Below are positions 50,201 to 57,791 of a DNA stretch of 64,000 nt, piece by piece (position 1 is the first letter of the stretch; each line of letters starts with the position of its first letter). The notes under the pieces were generated by a model. The model was not told where the DNA came from. It made no database searches and saw only the letters and a list, made by a program, of their open reading frames with translations. The stretch covers positions 372,001 to 436,000 of the forward strand of contig NC_050723.1 of the NCBI RefSeq assembly GCF_013402915.1, written 5' to 3'. This DNA comes from Zygotorulaspora mrakii (Eukaryota > Ascomycota > Saccharomycetes > Saccharomycetales > Saccharomycetaceae). A program made the translations under genes and the position numbers.

Positions 50201-50392
50201 TGAAATGGGTTCAAGCACCGGATCACAAAATAGATGAAACCCCTTCGGAAGGTCTGCCAGTAATTTGAGCAGCTCGCCAAGAAGATTTGCCTCTGGTATA
50301 TCAGTATTGGTTCCAGCGTAAACTTTATCGATCAACGGGATATACTTTTGAGCGGCCTCTTTCGCACTCATTTCCTCATCATCACCCCCCAT
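44243..50392 (-). CDS. SEN1: SEN1, RNA/DNA helicase of transcription termination
   Basis: Encodes 2049 residues (S. cerevisiae 2231). The first 1000 residues form a helical-repeat region used for protein contacts. A Ser/Thr-rich linker follows. The Upf1-like SF1 helicase has Walker A GPPGTGKT at 1319-1326, DEAC at 1553-1556, VGDPNQLPPTV, QYRMHP and NVALTRAKTSMWILG. The C-terminal 200 residues are disordered and basic, ending RKRPHHR. Sen1 works with Nrd1-Nab3 in terminating short non-coding transcripts and resolves R-loops at replication forks. Compared with S. cerevisiae the linkers and tail are shorter; the helicase core is intact. Confidence 0.97.
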   Translation of the reverse strand: MGGDDEEMSAKEAAQKYIPLIDKVYAGTNTDIPEANLLGELLKLLADLPKGFHLFCDPVLEPISIFCLTIFSFNEQQTVTWLKNKFNPPLATCEKCILKFARGKCRMLQHFAIQRHVPHEHVARFNDIVCIWRIEAILPVLQQISINGNTDVKVTRDIELSMFECLCNPHMLRLNKDFKMTFDAIFKFMYLSKQPFLDPYHSKLVKVFTAGVIFCWCEGSQEQIQWSRSILKKLHKENFNSNASNVTPDIIEEMSIHLIFLQNPANWNELVVSQFWSKLLPIFSFFDKDVFIEFFETPKNLESLKKTVRFPIESIFRLWYNHLGKTYRDKPLEFLLRALNMFLEKLGSEFWTKIDPFTFHSVLDILFERDTFSNKLLRLQNNIIPDDDVEGILSLTGSITDMVSWTLPFYHSLSPAKRIQMVKKVSMAFLRVIANQKSLKSIPKACLMNSSTALLSAVLTITDAERAMLYQRDDFETLLYSKTDSRALLNNPLVQDMVLKSTTSPDILYPELGESAISVSTSAMTVLTKCINLDILLLCQATYKLYLGKRISEVPFSQTLLENLTKKLDLRSFHDGPLFAKQLLVSLEDINGLLVIPSKDREVQKHNNLINLFLPLCTILVGKFTDILPNQLSKVLADGDAAQGFWSCIFSSNTDLYQATTNILYDTFDVEGRLEGIQAILANNLTGHIRAINLVLRQLIKCEYYEPCPRAIRVLMDIVSAFTDPIGGIFSNYSTMKNDDTDAEVCQFWELSWSFLDTIYRCTLRWATKYEYSELENFTKDTLELSRNLVDSYRTFLDILNEPGNILFESVLHAVKNMLYWLRLSDEDLLESCVRLIVSTSELANEKKIPFSDDLVETMAKYAAKAKKFSNKLSEHQAAEILTKARSFNSKITERVVNEAEIYRKTKLSASATPSTSTTTSPQPVDLSESRADFLQRKATSSSITGRPKASQAKITSFGTLQHGSSAHLQQSRLQKPISKMELARRQLLNNRVVHPASNTVFHTKPRSNTGKNTEDSSDESEGDIETARELFATAKSKSRSIQTLDINGKVASKTTNADRAKLEEEYMRRRLNIDLNPFYETVLLWNYCRKSEYPDDEGLEKYSNVNDTFKSVGEYQNVIKPLLLLETWQGLCSARDRGDFKPFSIVVGNRTAVSDFYEVYASAKRSIQDSGITESDLIVLGYFPDYIPGSTLTNDDFKNTPHTCLAKIRTLKNTKGDNVDVTLRIHRNHKFSKFLTLRSEIHAVKVMQMTTVEREYSSLEGLQYYNLVDQVLSAQPLAQGKAPYEEIEVVKEKYRLNLSQAAAIVNTVSKEGFSLIQGPPGTGKTKTILGVIGYFLSTRNITPSNVIQAPAGGESSLTTEQLLKKQKILICAPSNAAVDEIVIRLRDGIIDRNGDQFKPNIVRVGRSDAVNAAIKDLTLEELVEKQLAQKNYEFSANPELEKKFGSAVSKRRELRAKLNAQNDASSTTMSTSDVAKLQLAIRELSKELNQLGRERDEIRERNSVNYRTRDLDRRNAQARILASSSVICSTLSGSAHDVLASLGVRFDTVIIDEACQCTELSSLIPLRYGAKRCIMVGDPNQLPPTVLSGAASDFKYNQSLFVRMEKNSSPYLLDVQYRMHPAISKFPSAEFYNSRLKDGPNMEALNARPWHSLYPLSPYKFFDIVTGQERQNSKSMSYVNIEEIRVAIELVENLLNKFERSVNFSNKIGIISPYKEQTLRMRREFGSYFGSTIMQYVDFNTIDGFQGQEKEIIIISCVRADDTKSSVGFLKDFRRMNVALTRAKTSMWILGHQKSLVKNSLWKHLISNAKQRNCLEYACAGFLDSRNQRARQILGKLRNLGNSLPKDDDYNPTIREKTVSSLCQPEDDRDHQKKQERGHKNGRKGDNSSAVGSKKKKSTIFGATSHVDGPKPHTPFVKQKENSTRNMNKAETTRNSQHLNKNTQTDALCDEENEYVPRLPTDNDQHRYSSTKHINSSTDRQQDENGKETGTDDDNDDYNPVTNYSHGSINKLNQEVKGRANGTTNGSATGRRSHSSNPFIPRKRPHHR

Positions 50393-50875
50393 TTAAAACT
50401 ATGTCTATGTAGAGTAAAAAAAGGTCAAACCGGAGAGTTCACACGTTTCACTTTATAGAATTTACAAGGTTCTCTTTGCTTGGAGGTATTCTAGCGGCCA
50501 AATCTTGTACACTTGATCACTCCAGTTTGACTGAAGGGACTTACTATCGGTCAAGAGAAGCTCTAGGTTGAAGTAATGAGAAAAAAGGTCTTTTCGCACA
50601 CCTTGCAAACGATAAAAGAGATGCTGCTTGCTTGAATAATCCCTGATACGTCTCTCAGACTCTAACTTGTATATTTTGGACGAAAAGTTTCATATTTTCT
50701 ACAGGAACTCATCTCGGTTTTTTTCATGTCACCTCTAAAATTATTTTGGGAAAGAAGTGATCTTTAAGTAAACACGTGAAGAAGACGACCGAAATAACGT
50801 GGACTTATTCTATTGTTCATTTATTATATATTTATAGAGATGAAAAATATATATGATTGTAATGTTGAGTTGAGG
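50393..50875. other. Intergenic region between SEN1 and CRN1
   Basis: 483 bp: SEN1 promoter plus CRN1 3' flank. A CACGTG lies at 50773-50778. No other feature was seen. Confidence 0.5.
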
Positions 50876-52849
50876 TTACTTTTGCTGGATCAATTCTCCA
50901 ATTTTGCTTTCAAGGTTTTGCAAACGATCATCTTTTTCGAGGTTCGATGCGATCAATGTGTTAACGACTTGCTCCAAGCTCTGGACCAAAGAAGACAGTT
51001 TCTCAACAGATTGCTTCAGGCCCAATGATTTCCCTGTGTTGCTTGAGGTACTAGCCGTACCAGCGGAAGGAGGTACAGTCGTTGTAGTGGCTTTAGAAAC
51101 TTCGACGGCACGTGAACTTTTGTTCTCAGGGTCTTCAGCCTCAGCAACAGAGCTAGTTGCCACATTCGCCGATTTTTGAATTTCGCTAGAAGGATTTGTT
51201 GCCTCAGATACATGTTCTTGGGCCTCATTTACAGACTTTGAAGTTCTAGGGATAGTTTCTTCCTTTTCCAGTTTAGACTGTGCTTTTGCCATTGGTAATA
51301 CTTCTGGTTCCTTCGGGGTCTCATCTTCTTCATCCCAACCAGAAGTGTCTCTTGAGGGATCCTCTGTATTGTTTTCAGAATCGAAATCCGACGACTTTTG
51401 AAGCATTTTGTTTACGGAGAGATCAGATTTGAAGTTTTCTTTCAAAGAGATTTTTGGTGGTTCGAAATCGAAGCTCTTTTTTTCAACTTGACTCTTCACC
51501 GGTTCAACGTGTTTCTTGGCAGTAGTTTCACTATTTACGCTAGGTGTTGGCTCCTTGGATTTTGGTGTTGGATCTACAGTTTTGGCAGACAGGTGGACTG
51601 CCTTTTTCGATTCATGGAATGTAGGGTCAGCTCCTTCGTACAATTTTCTCATACTCACAAGTATTGGTCCATCGACAGATTTGCCCGAGAACCATTCTTC
51701 GGAACTCAATGCAGGCTTATCAGAAGGTGCATCAGGGTAAATGTCTTCCTGAAATTCTTCAGATCTCCTTGGCACATAAAAGGACACCGGTTCAATGTAT
51801 TGATCCACCACTGTCTTGAACCCCTTTACAACCTCATTCTCTTTGATATTTACGGTACGTTTTGGCGCCACAGCAAAACCTCTTTGAGGTTCAGTGGACT
51901 GATACTCGGACAACTCAAATAGCTCGTCATTTTGAAGTTCATAATAACGAATGTTACCATCACCCTTACCTGCCAAATAAAGAATTTTATTACTATCGTC
52001 ATAAAAAGGCATTAAAATTCCCGAGGATTGATCAACTGTGTAGAAGCCTCCTAAATCCCCTTTCTCTAAATTGAAAGCATCCCAAATACCAATTTGACGA
52101 TCACTCAATTTGGAAAATCCGGTAGTAGCAATCCGGTCACTATTACCTAGCCAAACAACTCTCTGGTTCTTTGCACCACTATGTGCTTGGCCTTCACACA
52201 CGATTTTGTTAGCTCTTATATCCCAAACTCTCAGTTTTTTATCACGAGCTACCGTTGCTAAATAATTACCATCGTATGAAAAGGACATTGATGTAACCAT
52301 ATCCGGATGTTTCAGGGTCAGCTTGTTCTCACCGCTTTCCACATCCCAAAGCTTCACAGTGTAATCTAAAGACGATGAAGCCAAAACGTTTTGAGCAAGT
52401 GGATGGAAAAGAACATGACCAACTTTCCGTGAATGTCCTGAAAGCATTCTTGTAGGTTTCACATGGCTAATTTCATCGTTCTCATCAAGCGCATTGTGGA
52501 AAGAGTAGTTTTCAGGTATATCCCAAATACCAATTTTGGAATCATCAGATCCAGAAGCCAATCTGCGATCATTGAAGGGATCGAAATCTGTGTCCAAAAC
52601 TTGGGCAGTGTGGCCTCTGAAGAGCGGAACTTGGTCAGGAGACTTACCAACTTCATTCAAAGGGATTACAGCAAATGCACCACCTCCGGAGGCGTTCCAA
52701 TTGACAGCTAAGAATTTACCATTCGTTTTGATTAAATTTGAGTCCCATGCGTTATTGGTAACTTTTACATTTTCGTACTGCAATTCCTTCTTTGCAGCTT
52801 GGCCAAACACATGCCTGTATTTGGATGCACGAACAAATTTTCCACTCAT
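50876..52849 (-). CDS. CRN1: CRN1, coronin
   Basis: Encodes 657 residues (S. cerevisiae 651). The N-terminus MSGKFVRASKYRHVFGQAAK is the coronin signature. A seven-bladed WD40 propeller follows to about residue 390 (ASGSDDSKIGIWDI, ASSSLDYTVKLWDV). Next is the coronin C-terminal extension (FYVPRRSEEFQEDIYPDA), a Lys/Glu/Ser-rich unique region with acidic-Trp motifs (SGWDEEDE) resembling Arp2/3-binding CA sequences, and a C-terminal coiled coil (about 612-657). Coronin bundles F-actin, regulates Arp2/3 and aids cofilin. It is tandem with SEN1. Confidence 0.97.
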   Translation of the reverse strand: MSGKFVRASKYRHVFGQAAKKELQYENVKVTNNAWDSNLIKTNGKFLAVNWNASGGGAFAVIPLNEVGKSPDQVPLFRGHTAQVLDTDFDPFNDRRLASGSDDSKIGIWDIPENYSFHNALDENDEISHVKPTRMLSGHSRKVGHVLFHPLAQNVLASSSLDYTVKLWDVESGENKLTLKHPDMVTSMSFSYDGNYLATVARDKKLRVWDIRANKIVCEGQAHSGAKNQRVVWLGNSDRIATTGFSKLSDRQIGIWDAFNLEKGDLGGFYTVDQSSGILMPFYDDSNKILYLAGKGDGNIRYYELQNDELFELSEYQSTEPQRGFAVAPKRTVNIKENEVVKGFKTVVDQYIEPVSFYVPRRSEEFQEDIYPDAPSDKPALSSEEWFSGKSVDGPILVSMRKLYEGADPTFHESKKAVHLSAKTVDPTPKSKEPTPSVNSETTAKKHVEPVKSQVEKKSFDFEPPKISLKENFKSDLSVNKMLQKSSDFDSENNTEDPSRDTSGWDEEDETPKEPEVLPMAKAQSKLEKEETIPRTSKSVNEAQEHVSEATNPSSEIQKSANVATSSVAEAEDPENKSSRAVEVSKATTTTVPPSAGTASTSSNTGKSLGLKQSVEKLSSLVQSLEQVVNTLIASNLEKDDRLQNLESKIGELIQQK

Positions 52850-53141
52850 TGTGTCAACCTCGTATTGACTTCAGCTATTCTTAATGTTTTAATTGAGCTT
52901 CTTTGGCAATCAAAATAAACATGCCTTTGGTGTTCTTTTTTCATCGGATTTCCCCTTTCACCGAACATTCTTTAAAAAAAAGCTTGGATTATCTAGCAGA
53001 TATAACAGTGCTACTAAGGGCAGGAGCACTTGCGAAATGGCCTAAGAAGTTTTTCGCAAGCACGTATATCAGGCTAACCATTGTTCCGTCTTTTGTATCT
53101 TTGCTTGAACTCTCAGTCTCCATAGGCAATAAGTCAACCGC

Positions 53142-53463
53142 CTAGGAACTTCGGAGCTCTTCTTGTAATCTTTGTAAACCTGGTCTACCTCTATTGCAAA
53201 TTTTTCCACTAGACAAAAGCCAGTCTTGTGAGGGCGTAACAGTCCCTGAATGATTACTGAAGAGAGATATTGCATTATTATTGTTAGCCCCAGAATTACG
53301 CAGAGCTTCAAGACGTTTTCTGGTGCATAATCGTGCCCAGCCGTTATTCCAGAAGCGTGCAAATATAATCTCTAATGCACGAAATTTTACTGTTTTAAAC
53401 GATCACTAACTTCGTTAGTGATCGTCTACGAAAGTATTCAAGTTCTTCTTTACTACTCACCAT
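53142..53463 (-). pseudogene. Possible small gene broken at a hairpin, unrecognised
   Basis: A frame from ATG 53463 encodes 22 residues (beginning MVSSKEELEYFRRRSLTKLV) and stops at 53395. A second frame, offset by one base, is open from 53402 to the TAG at 53142 (86 codons) without any ATG. It begins SFKTVKFRALEIIFARFWNN and ends in a basic helix. A TATATAA lies about 55 bp upstream of the ATG. The two frames overlap exactly at a perfect 12-bp hairpin. A shifted or decayed gene of about 105 codons is the simplest reading. An intron is possible (CACTAAC lies in the hairpin) but no GTATGT donor is seen. Another frame over the same bases starts only with TTG. Confidence 0.3.
53399..53425. repeat. 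Perfect 12-bp hairpin with TTC loop
   Basis: The arms ACGATCACTAAC (53399-53410) and GTTAGTGATCGT (53414-53425) are exact inverted copies around TTC. It is the strongest hairpin I noticed in the window. Confidence 0.85.
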
Positions 53464-53565
53464 ATAGCTGTTGCCAGCGCGCAGGAATAATGTATATGCA
53501 TTTCACCGATCAATAGTTATATAAATCGATTGTTGACTGGTGCTATATTGATGCTATTAATCATG

Positions 53566-55500
53566 CTAATATGTTTGATGTGTATTACTGAGGAGCATTA
53601 CTTTGCCCTTGTTTTTTTTATTCTTTTTCCCTTTTTGGCCCGATGACCTAGAATTAGAGCTTTCTGATTCCTGCATTCTCTGTAGCAACATTGCTTCAAA
53701 CTCTTGATTTTCTTGCGAGGTCTGCTTATCCTGCTGCAACGAAATGGATGTACCCCATATAGTTCTTTCTACATAGCCTTTTTTGAGTCCAGAGCCTTCA
53801 TTGGTCGTAGCTTCACGTTGTTTCGGGGACAATGCTTCCAAAGAAATTTGATGGTTCCCATATTCCATAAATTCAGGTACTAGCGGATTATCCCCATTTT
53901 CACGTCTATAGAATTCCTCATGTTCTTTTTCAATTTTCATTTGGTACATTGCTTTCTCTTTGTCCTCTTTCTGCTTCTTTAAATGCAATTTCTTGCGACG
54001 CTTTTTCAGTTCGCCAATGAACTGTTGTTCAACTGCTTTCGGAATTATCATGTTATCGCGCCAGTCTAAGTCGATGAAAGCTATTTCTGTCCCTAGAGGT
54101 AAATGACCGAAATATTTATATCTTGACAGGAGATCCTCCGTCACTGACGTGCCATAATGGATATTCTCTGCTACCATTGAGAGCTCTTCGGGAAAACAAC
54201 AATACTGATGATATGCATTCAGCAGAATTTTCACATCCAATGGTGAAAGGAAAAATTTCGTTGAAGATTGAAATGCTGTTTGATAGAAGAAAAATGCAGA
54301 GTTATCGTTGTACTTTTCTCTTAAGTTACAACCCAGATTAACATTTGATAAAGACCGAGCAATGTCAGGTTGAGATACTTGTTGCTCAGATATAGACTTA
54401 ATTCGGGATTCCAACTCTTTTACTGCCAACTTGTAAAATTTACCATTATCGCTGTAGAGAATTCTATCAATTTCATATTGTGTATTGATATCATCTATGT
54501 CTTTCCGTAACATTTCAATTGTTTTTTCTGGATTGCACTTCATGATATGGGCGTATTTAGATAGCGAGTCAAATTCAGCAGGCGGAAAATTACCGGTGCG
54601 AGAAGGATCGATTTCCAATTCAACTGGTAACGGAAGAATGGAATCATGCGGTTTGCACATTAACGACAACTTTATTCTAGAATTCGGTTGTGGTGCTTCA
54701 TTGGGAATGTCTTCTTCGAATATAACCGACTTTATTTTATTCTGGCGGATGATGTTTCCACATAGTGGGCACTCCTTGAGTTTTCGCCTCCTGCTATATT
54801 CATTAGTAGTATCCTTCGTGACTTCTTCTATCGAGAAGAAGTTTATGAGGCAACTGTAACAAAAAATGTGACCACAAGCGACCATTTGAGGGGCCACAGG
54901 CTCCTCTAGGCATATTGGGCATTTTTGGCCCCTGGGTACAATGACTCTAACAATATTTTCCTGTGGAATAGGAACGTCAGGGTGATTTCCTTGCTCCTTA
55001 TACTCAAATCTGTCATCAACTAGCAGGCGATAATTAGCATTGATGAAAGAATCACCAGTAAGATGAATGGCGTTATCTGATTTGTTTCTACGTCTTGCGA
55101 GTTCCCTACTATCCCCTAATCTGTCCCTTTCAATCTCAGGTAGCTGAAACTGCAGTAGATGATTTATAGACACTTGAGCTTTACCACCTCTGAATTTATA
55201 GTTACCGCTATTAAGTTCCTCTTGGATTGAGAAATCCAAGTCGTAGCCTAATGCAGAGCTGTTGCTACCATTTTGGTTCTTGTACTTCTGTTGATTCTTG
55301 TGCTGCCTATGATTATGTCCATGGAATCCACCTCTGCTTGCTCTTCCACTATTATCCGCCTGCGGCTTCTCCTCACCATGTTTCTTAGATTTGATACCAC
55401 TTCGATGCACCGGCTTCTTTCCACCCTTCTTGCCACTATTGCTGGAACTATCTGGTGAATCTGAGCCACCAGAATTATTGAGTCCCATACCTATATCCAT
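53566..55500 (-). CDS. MAG2: MAG2, RING-finger protein (RNF10 family)
   Basis: Encodes 644 residues (S. cerevisiae 670). A Gly/Ser/Lys-rich N-terminus precedes a conserved FSIQEELNSGNYKFRGGKAQ-type block and a C3HC4 RING at about 194-247 (CPICLEEPVAPQMVACGHIF, CYSCL, CPLC). The rest is helical with a basic coiled stretch (ELKKRRKKLHLKKQKEDKEK) and a Lys-rich C-terminus. Mag2 and its human relative RNF10 mono-ubiquitinate 40S ribosomal proteins uS3/uS5 in ribosome quality control. Position next to CRN1 matches S. cerevisiae. It is divergent from SPC2. Confidence 0.93.
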   Translation of the reverse strand: MDIGMGLNNSGGSDSPDSSSNSGKKGGKKPVHRSGIKSKKHGEEKPQADNSGRASRGGFHGHNHRQHKNQQKYKNQNGSNSSALGYDLDFSIQEELNSGNYKFRGGKAQVSINHLLQFQLPEIERDRLGDSRELARRRNKSDNAIHLTGDSFINANYRLLVDDRFEYKEQGNHPDVPIPQENIVRVIVPRGQKCPICLEEPVAPQMVACGHIFCYSCLINFFSIEEVTKDTTNEYSRRRKLKECPLCGNIIRQNKIKSVIFEEDIPNEAPQPNSRIKLSLMCKPHDSILPLPVELEIDPSRTGNFPPAEFDSLSKYAHIMKCNPEKTIEMLRKDIDDINTQYEIDRILYSDNGKFYKLAVKELESRIKSISEQQVSQPDIARSLSNVNLGCNLREKYNDNSAFFFYQTAFQSSTKFFLSPLDVKILLNAYHQYCCFPEELSMVAENIHYGTSVTEDLLSRYKYFGHLPLGTEIAFIDLDWRDNMIIPKAVEQQFIGELKKRRKKLHLKKQKEDKEKAMYQMKIEKEHEEFYRRENGDNPLVPEFMEYGNHQISLEALSPKQREATTNEGSGLKKGYVERTIWGTSISLQQDKQTSQENQEFEAMLLQRMQESESSNSRSSGQKGKKNKKNKGKVMLLSNTHQTY

Positions 55501-56112
55501 ATGGCTTTTTGATCCTCAGACAGCGTCGCGAGTGCAAAGTGGCCAAGCTCGTTATATAACACGATAAAACTTGGCTACAGCTTTCCCCTTTCTGCTAGTC
55601 TAAAATACAAGCACCTGTCTGAACACCCAGATACGTCCTAGCAAAGCGTGAGAAACTCGACAGATGGTTGCAATCAATCCACTATACCACTGCCTTCTTT
55701 TCAGTGAATTAACTCTTGAACCTTTTTTCAGCGAACAATCCGAAATGTTACCTTGATTGACCACGTTCGAAGTGTCAACGTGCACAATAAGATTAATTGA
55801 GGATTATAGAAAAGTGATAATTGTACGCCAAGCAGTGAATCCACGTCAAACGCCAACTCGAGCAGATTATAAATGCTAATAGTAATAGTTTTCACCTTAT
55901 GCTAGCTTTCTTTATACGCTTATCCGCTAAGCATCACGTAGAGTGTCTTCACGTGATATGTTAACAAGCGCTCAAATACTCCATGACGGCTAAAAACTAG
56001 AAACACCACCTCATGGGAAGAGAACCAGTATATATATCACCCAAGTACTATCCCGTTTCCTTTACAAGAGTTTTTTTCACCTAATCACTGAGAGGAAAAT
56101 AGTATCGCTGAA
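55501..56112. other. MAG2-SPC2 divergent intergenic region
   Basis: 612 bp. A CACGTG lies at 55950-55955 and a TATATATA at 56029-56036, about 77-84 bp upstream of SPC2. No RNA gene was seen. Confidence 0.5.
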
Positions 56113-56625
56113 ATGAGCAAGCCAATAAACTCCTATTCTATTCCTGAGCTGCGTCAAACGCTGGATGAGTCGCTTCCTGTTGTATTCGCAAAGTTGAATT
56201 ATAAGCAGTCGTTTGGCCTTATTGATGGAAAACTTTCAATTGGCTACTTGATTGCTGTGGTAGCTGCAGCAAGTTTTTTTTTGGATAAAAAGTTTGCCTA
56301 CAAGGAAGTAGTAGGTTACCAAACACTATTGGTAGGCGCATATACGATTCTTTCTATTGCATTTTGGTATTATACCAAATATGTGGAAAAAGGTATCAAA
56401 TACATCGGTATTAAAAAGGATGGAAATAGGCTGTACGTAAAGACCGACTTCGAAGATGGTAGGCCTGAGTACCAGGTTGAGTTAAAAAATGGTAAAGGCG
56501 TTGAGCTAAAGATAGCGTTACCGGTGAATGAAGTATTTAATGAGGCAGGTTATTTACAAAATAATCTTTTCTATCAATGGGTTGAGAAGCAGGTCAAAAA
56601 TCTTGAAACCAAGAAGACCCAGTGA
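56113..56625 (+). CDS. SPC2: SPC2, signal peptidase complex subunit
   Basis: Encodes 170 residues (S. cerevisiae 178). Two membrane segments lie close together at about residues 41-57 and 65-87, with both ends cytosolic, as in SPCS2/SPC25 proteins. The C-terminal cytosolic domain is a small alpha/beta unit (RLYVKTDFEDGRPEYQVELK). Spc2 is a non-essential subunit that links signal peptidase to the Sec61 translocon through Sbh1. It is convergent with TDA5, leaving only 29 bp between stops. Confidence 0.94.
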   Translation: MSKPINSYSIPELRQTLDESLPVVFAKLNYKQSFGLIDGKLSIGYLIAVVAAASFFLDKKFAYKEVVGYQTLLVGAYTILSIAFWYYTKYVEKGIKYIGIKKDGNRLYVKTDFEDGRPEYQVELKNGKGVELKIALPVNEVFNEAGYLQNNLFYQWVEKQVKNLETKKTQ

Positions 56626-56654
56626 TATGTATCTTGAATAATGTTTATGTAGCG

Positions 56655-57632
56655 TCAATCGTCTGGTAAACAATCATCTAGCTGTGCGAATTTACGGGCT
56701 AAGATCTGCACTGCGTAAGGTAGTGACATCAACAGAGATATCAAATTGGAATAAAATGGAGCACACAAGTCACCTCTTTGGCCCTTTTCACACCTATCAA
56801 CAATACTCTTTGCCAGGGCGTCACAATCAACCACAGGTGCAAAGAACTGACGAGGTGGTGTAAATCCCCCAAACAGATCGGTATTCAACTGACCCGGAAC
56901 AACCAAAAGAGTTCGTATATTGGATATATGCCTACTTTCCAATTCGAAGCAGTAGGATCTATGAAGGGCAATAAGCGCGGCTTTACTGCTTGCGTATGGC
57001 GCTACTTTTGAAGCTGACAGAATTGCTAGTGTGCTTGCAACGTTTACTATATAACATTGATCCAAATTATTCTCTTTTGGAGCAAATGCCTGTATGATTT
57101 TGGTTGGGGCCAAAGTATTGACAGAGAGTATGTGTTCAAAAGCTTTGCCATGTAACTTTTGGAATTGCTGATATTTCGACCTCATACCAGCGTTATTTAC
57201 AACAAGATGAACCGGACCATCACAATCCCTCTGGATCTTTTTTATCATTTCATCTCTCTCTGAAGAGATTCCCAAATCGCACTTATATGTTTTTATTCTT
57301 TTATCTGCGATCGGCGATTCATTTAAATCAATATTGAAGATTGTAAGGTCTTTGTATCGTGAAAGAAGTTCTTTGATTATGGCATGACCCAATCCACTGC
57401 TGCCGCCGGTAATCACCACTCTAGCATTTTTAATATGTTCGATTGTAACCCACAAATTAGCTCCATGACATTTGAACCTAGTATTCACCTTCAGCAGAAT
57501 GAAGAGCGAAACTGAGTATAACACGCAGAAACACCACACCAGTCTCGACTTAATTCTACATAGGAAGCACAGCAAAAAAGGACACTTGACAACAGGAAGA
57601 AAAACCCACTGAATAACCCAATCTACACTCAT
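56655..57632 (-). CDS. TDA5: TDA5-like membrane-anchored short-chain dehydrogenase
   Basis: Encodes 325 residues (S. cerevisiae 326). Two hydrophobic N-terminal segments (about 8-30 and 31-50) anchor a classical SDR domain: the cofactor site VVITGGSSGLG near residue 72, NNAG, and the catalytic Ser...Tyr-x-x-x-Lys with YASSK. The natural substrate is not known in S. cerevisiae. The relation to RDH10/DHRS-type retinol or lipid dehydrogenases is by fold only. To my recollection S. cerevisiae TDA5 has a 5' intron; here the frame is uninterrupted from ATG 57632. It is tandem with TUS1. Confidence 0.85.
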   Translation of the reverse strand: MSVDWVIQWVFLPVVKCPFLLCFLCRIKSRLVWCFCVLYSVSLFILLKVNTRFKCHGANLWVTIEHIKNARVVITGGSSGLGHAIIKELLSRYKDLTIFNIDLNESPIADKRIKTYKCDLGISSERDEMIKKIQRDCDGPVHLVVNNAGMRSKYQQFQKLHGKAFEHILSVNTLAPTKIIQAFAPKENNLDQCYIVNVASTLAILSASKVAPYASSKAALIALHRSYCFELESRHISNIRTLLVVPGQLNTDLFGGFTPPRQFFAPVVDCDALAKSIVDRCEKGQRGDLCAPFYSNLISLLMSLPYAVQILARKFAQLDDCLPDD

Positions 57633-57791
57633 TCGTTTCCTATCGATTTTTATCTCATTTCTGAGGAAAAGCCGGTTTAAAAGCTCAAATACCCGCTACA
57701 AAAAAAAAGCTGCATATAAAAGTTACAATGTTATATTATGCCAAATATCGGCTAATCTCAGCAGCTTTGCTTAGCTACTAGTATAAAAGTT

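Larger units (their letters stand above)
52850..53565. other. CRN1-MAG2 intergenic region with coding-like remains
   Basis: 716 bp. The CRN1-proximal 290 bp look like plain promoter. The rest holds a minus-strand TATATAA near 53,520, a short ATG frame, a perfect hairpin and an ATG-less 86-codon frame, described separately. S. cerevisiae has only a dubious ORF here. Confidence 0.5.

Noticed and set aside
53069..53362. 97-codon minus-strand frame with a hydrophobic stretch
   Set aside because: It begins with TTG, not ATG; the first ATG leaves 68 codons and removes most of the hydrophobic stretch. A competing frame over the same bases is at least as plausible.
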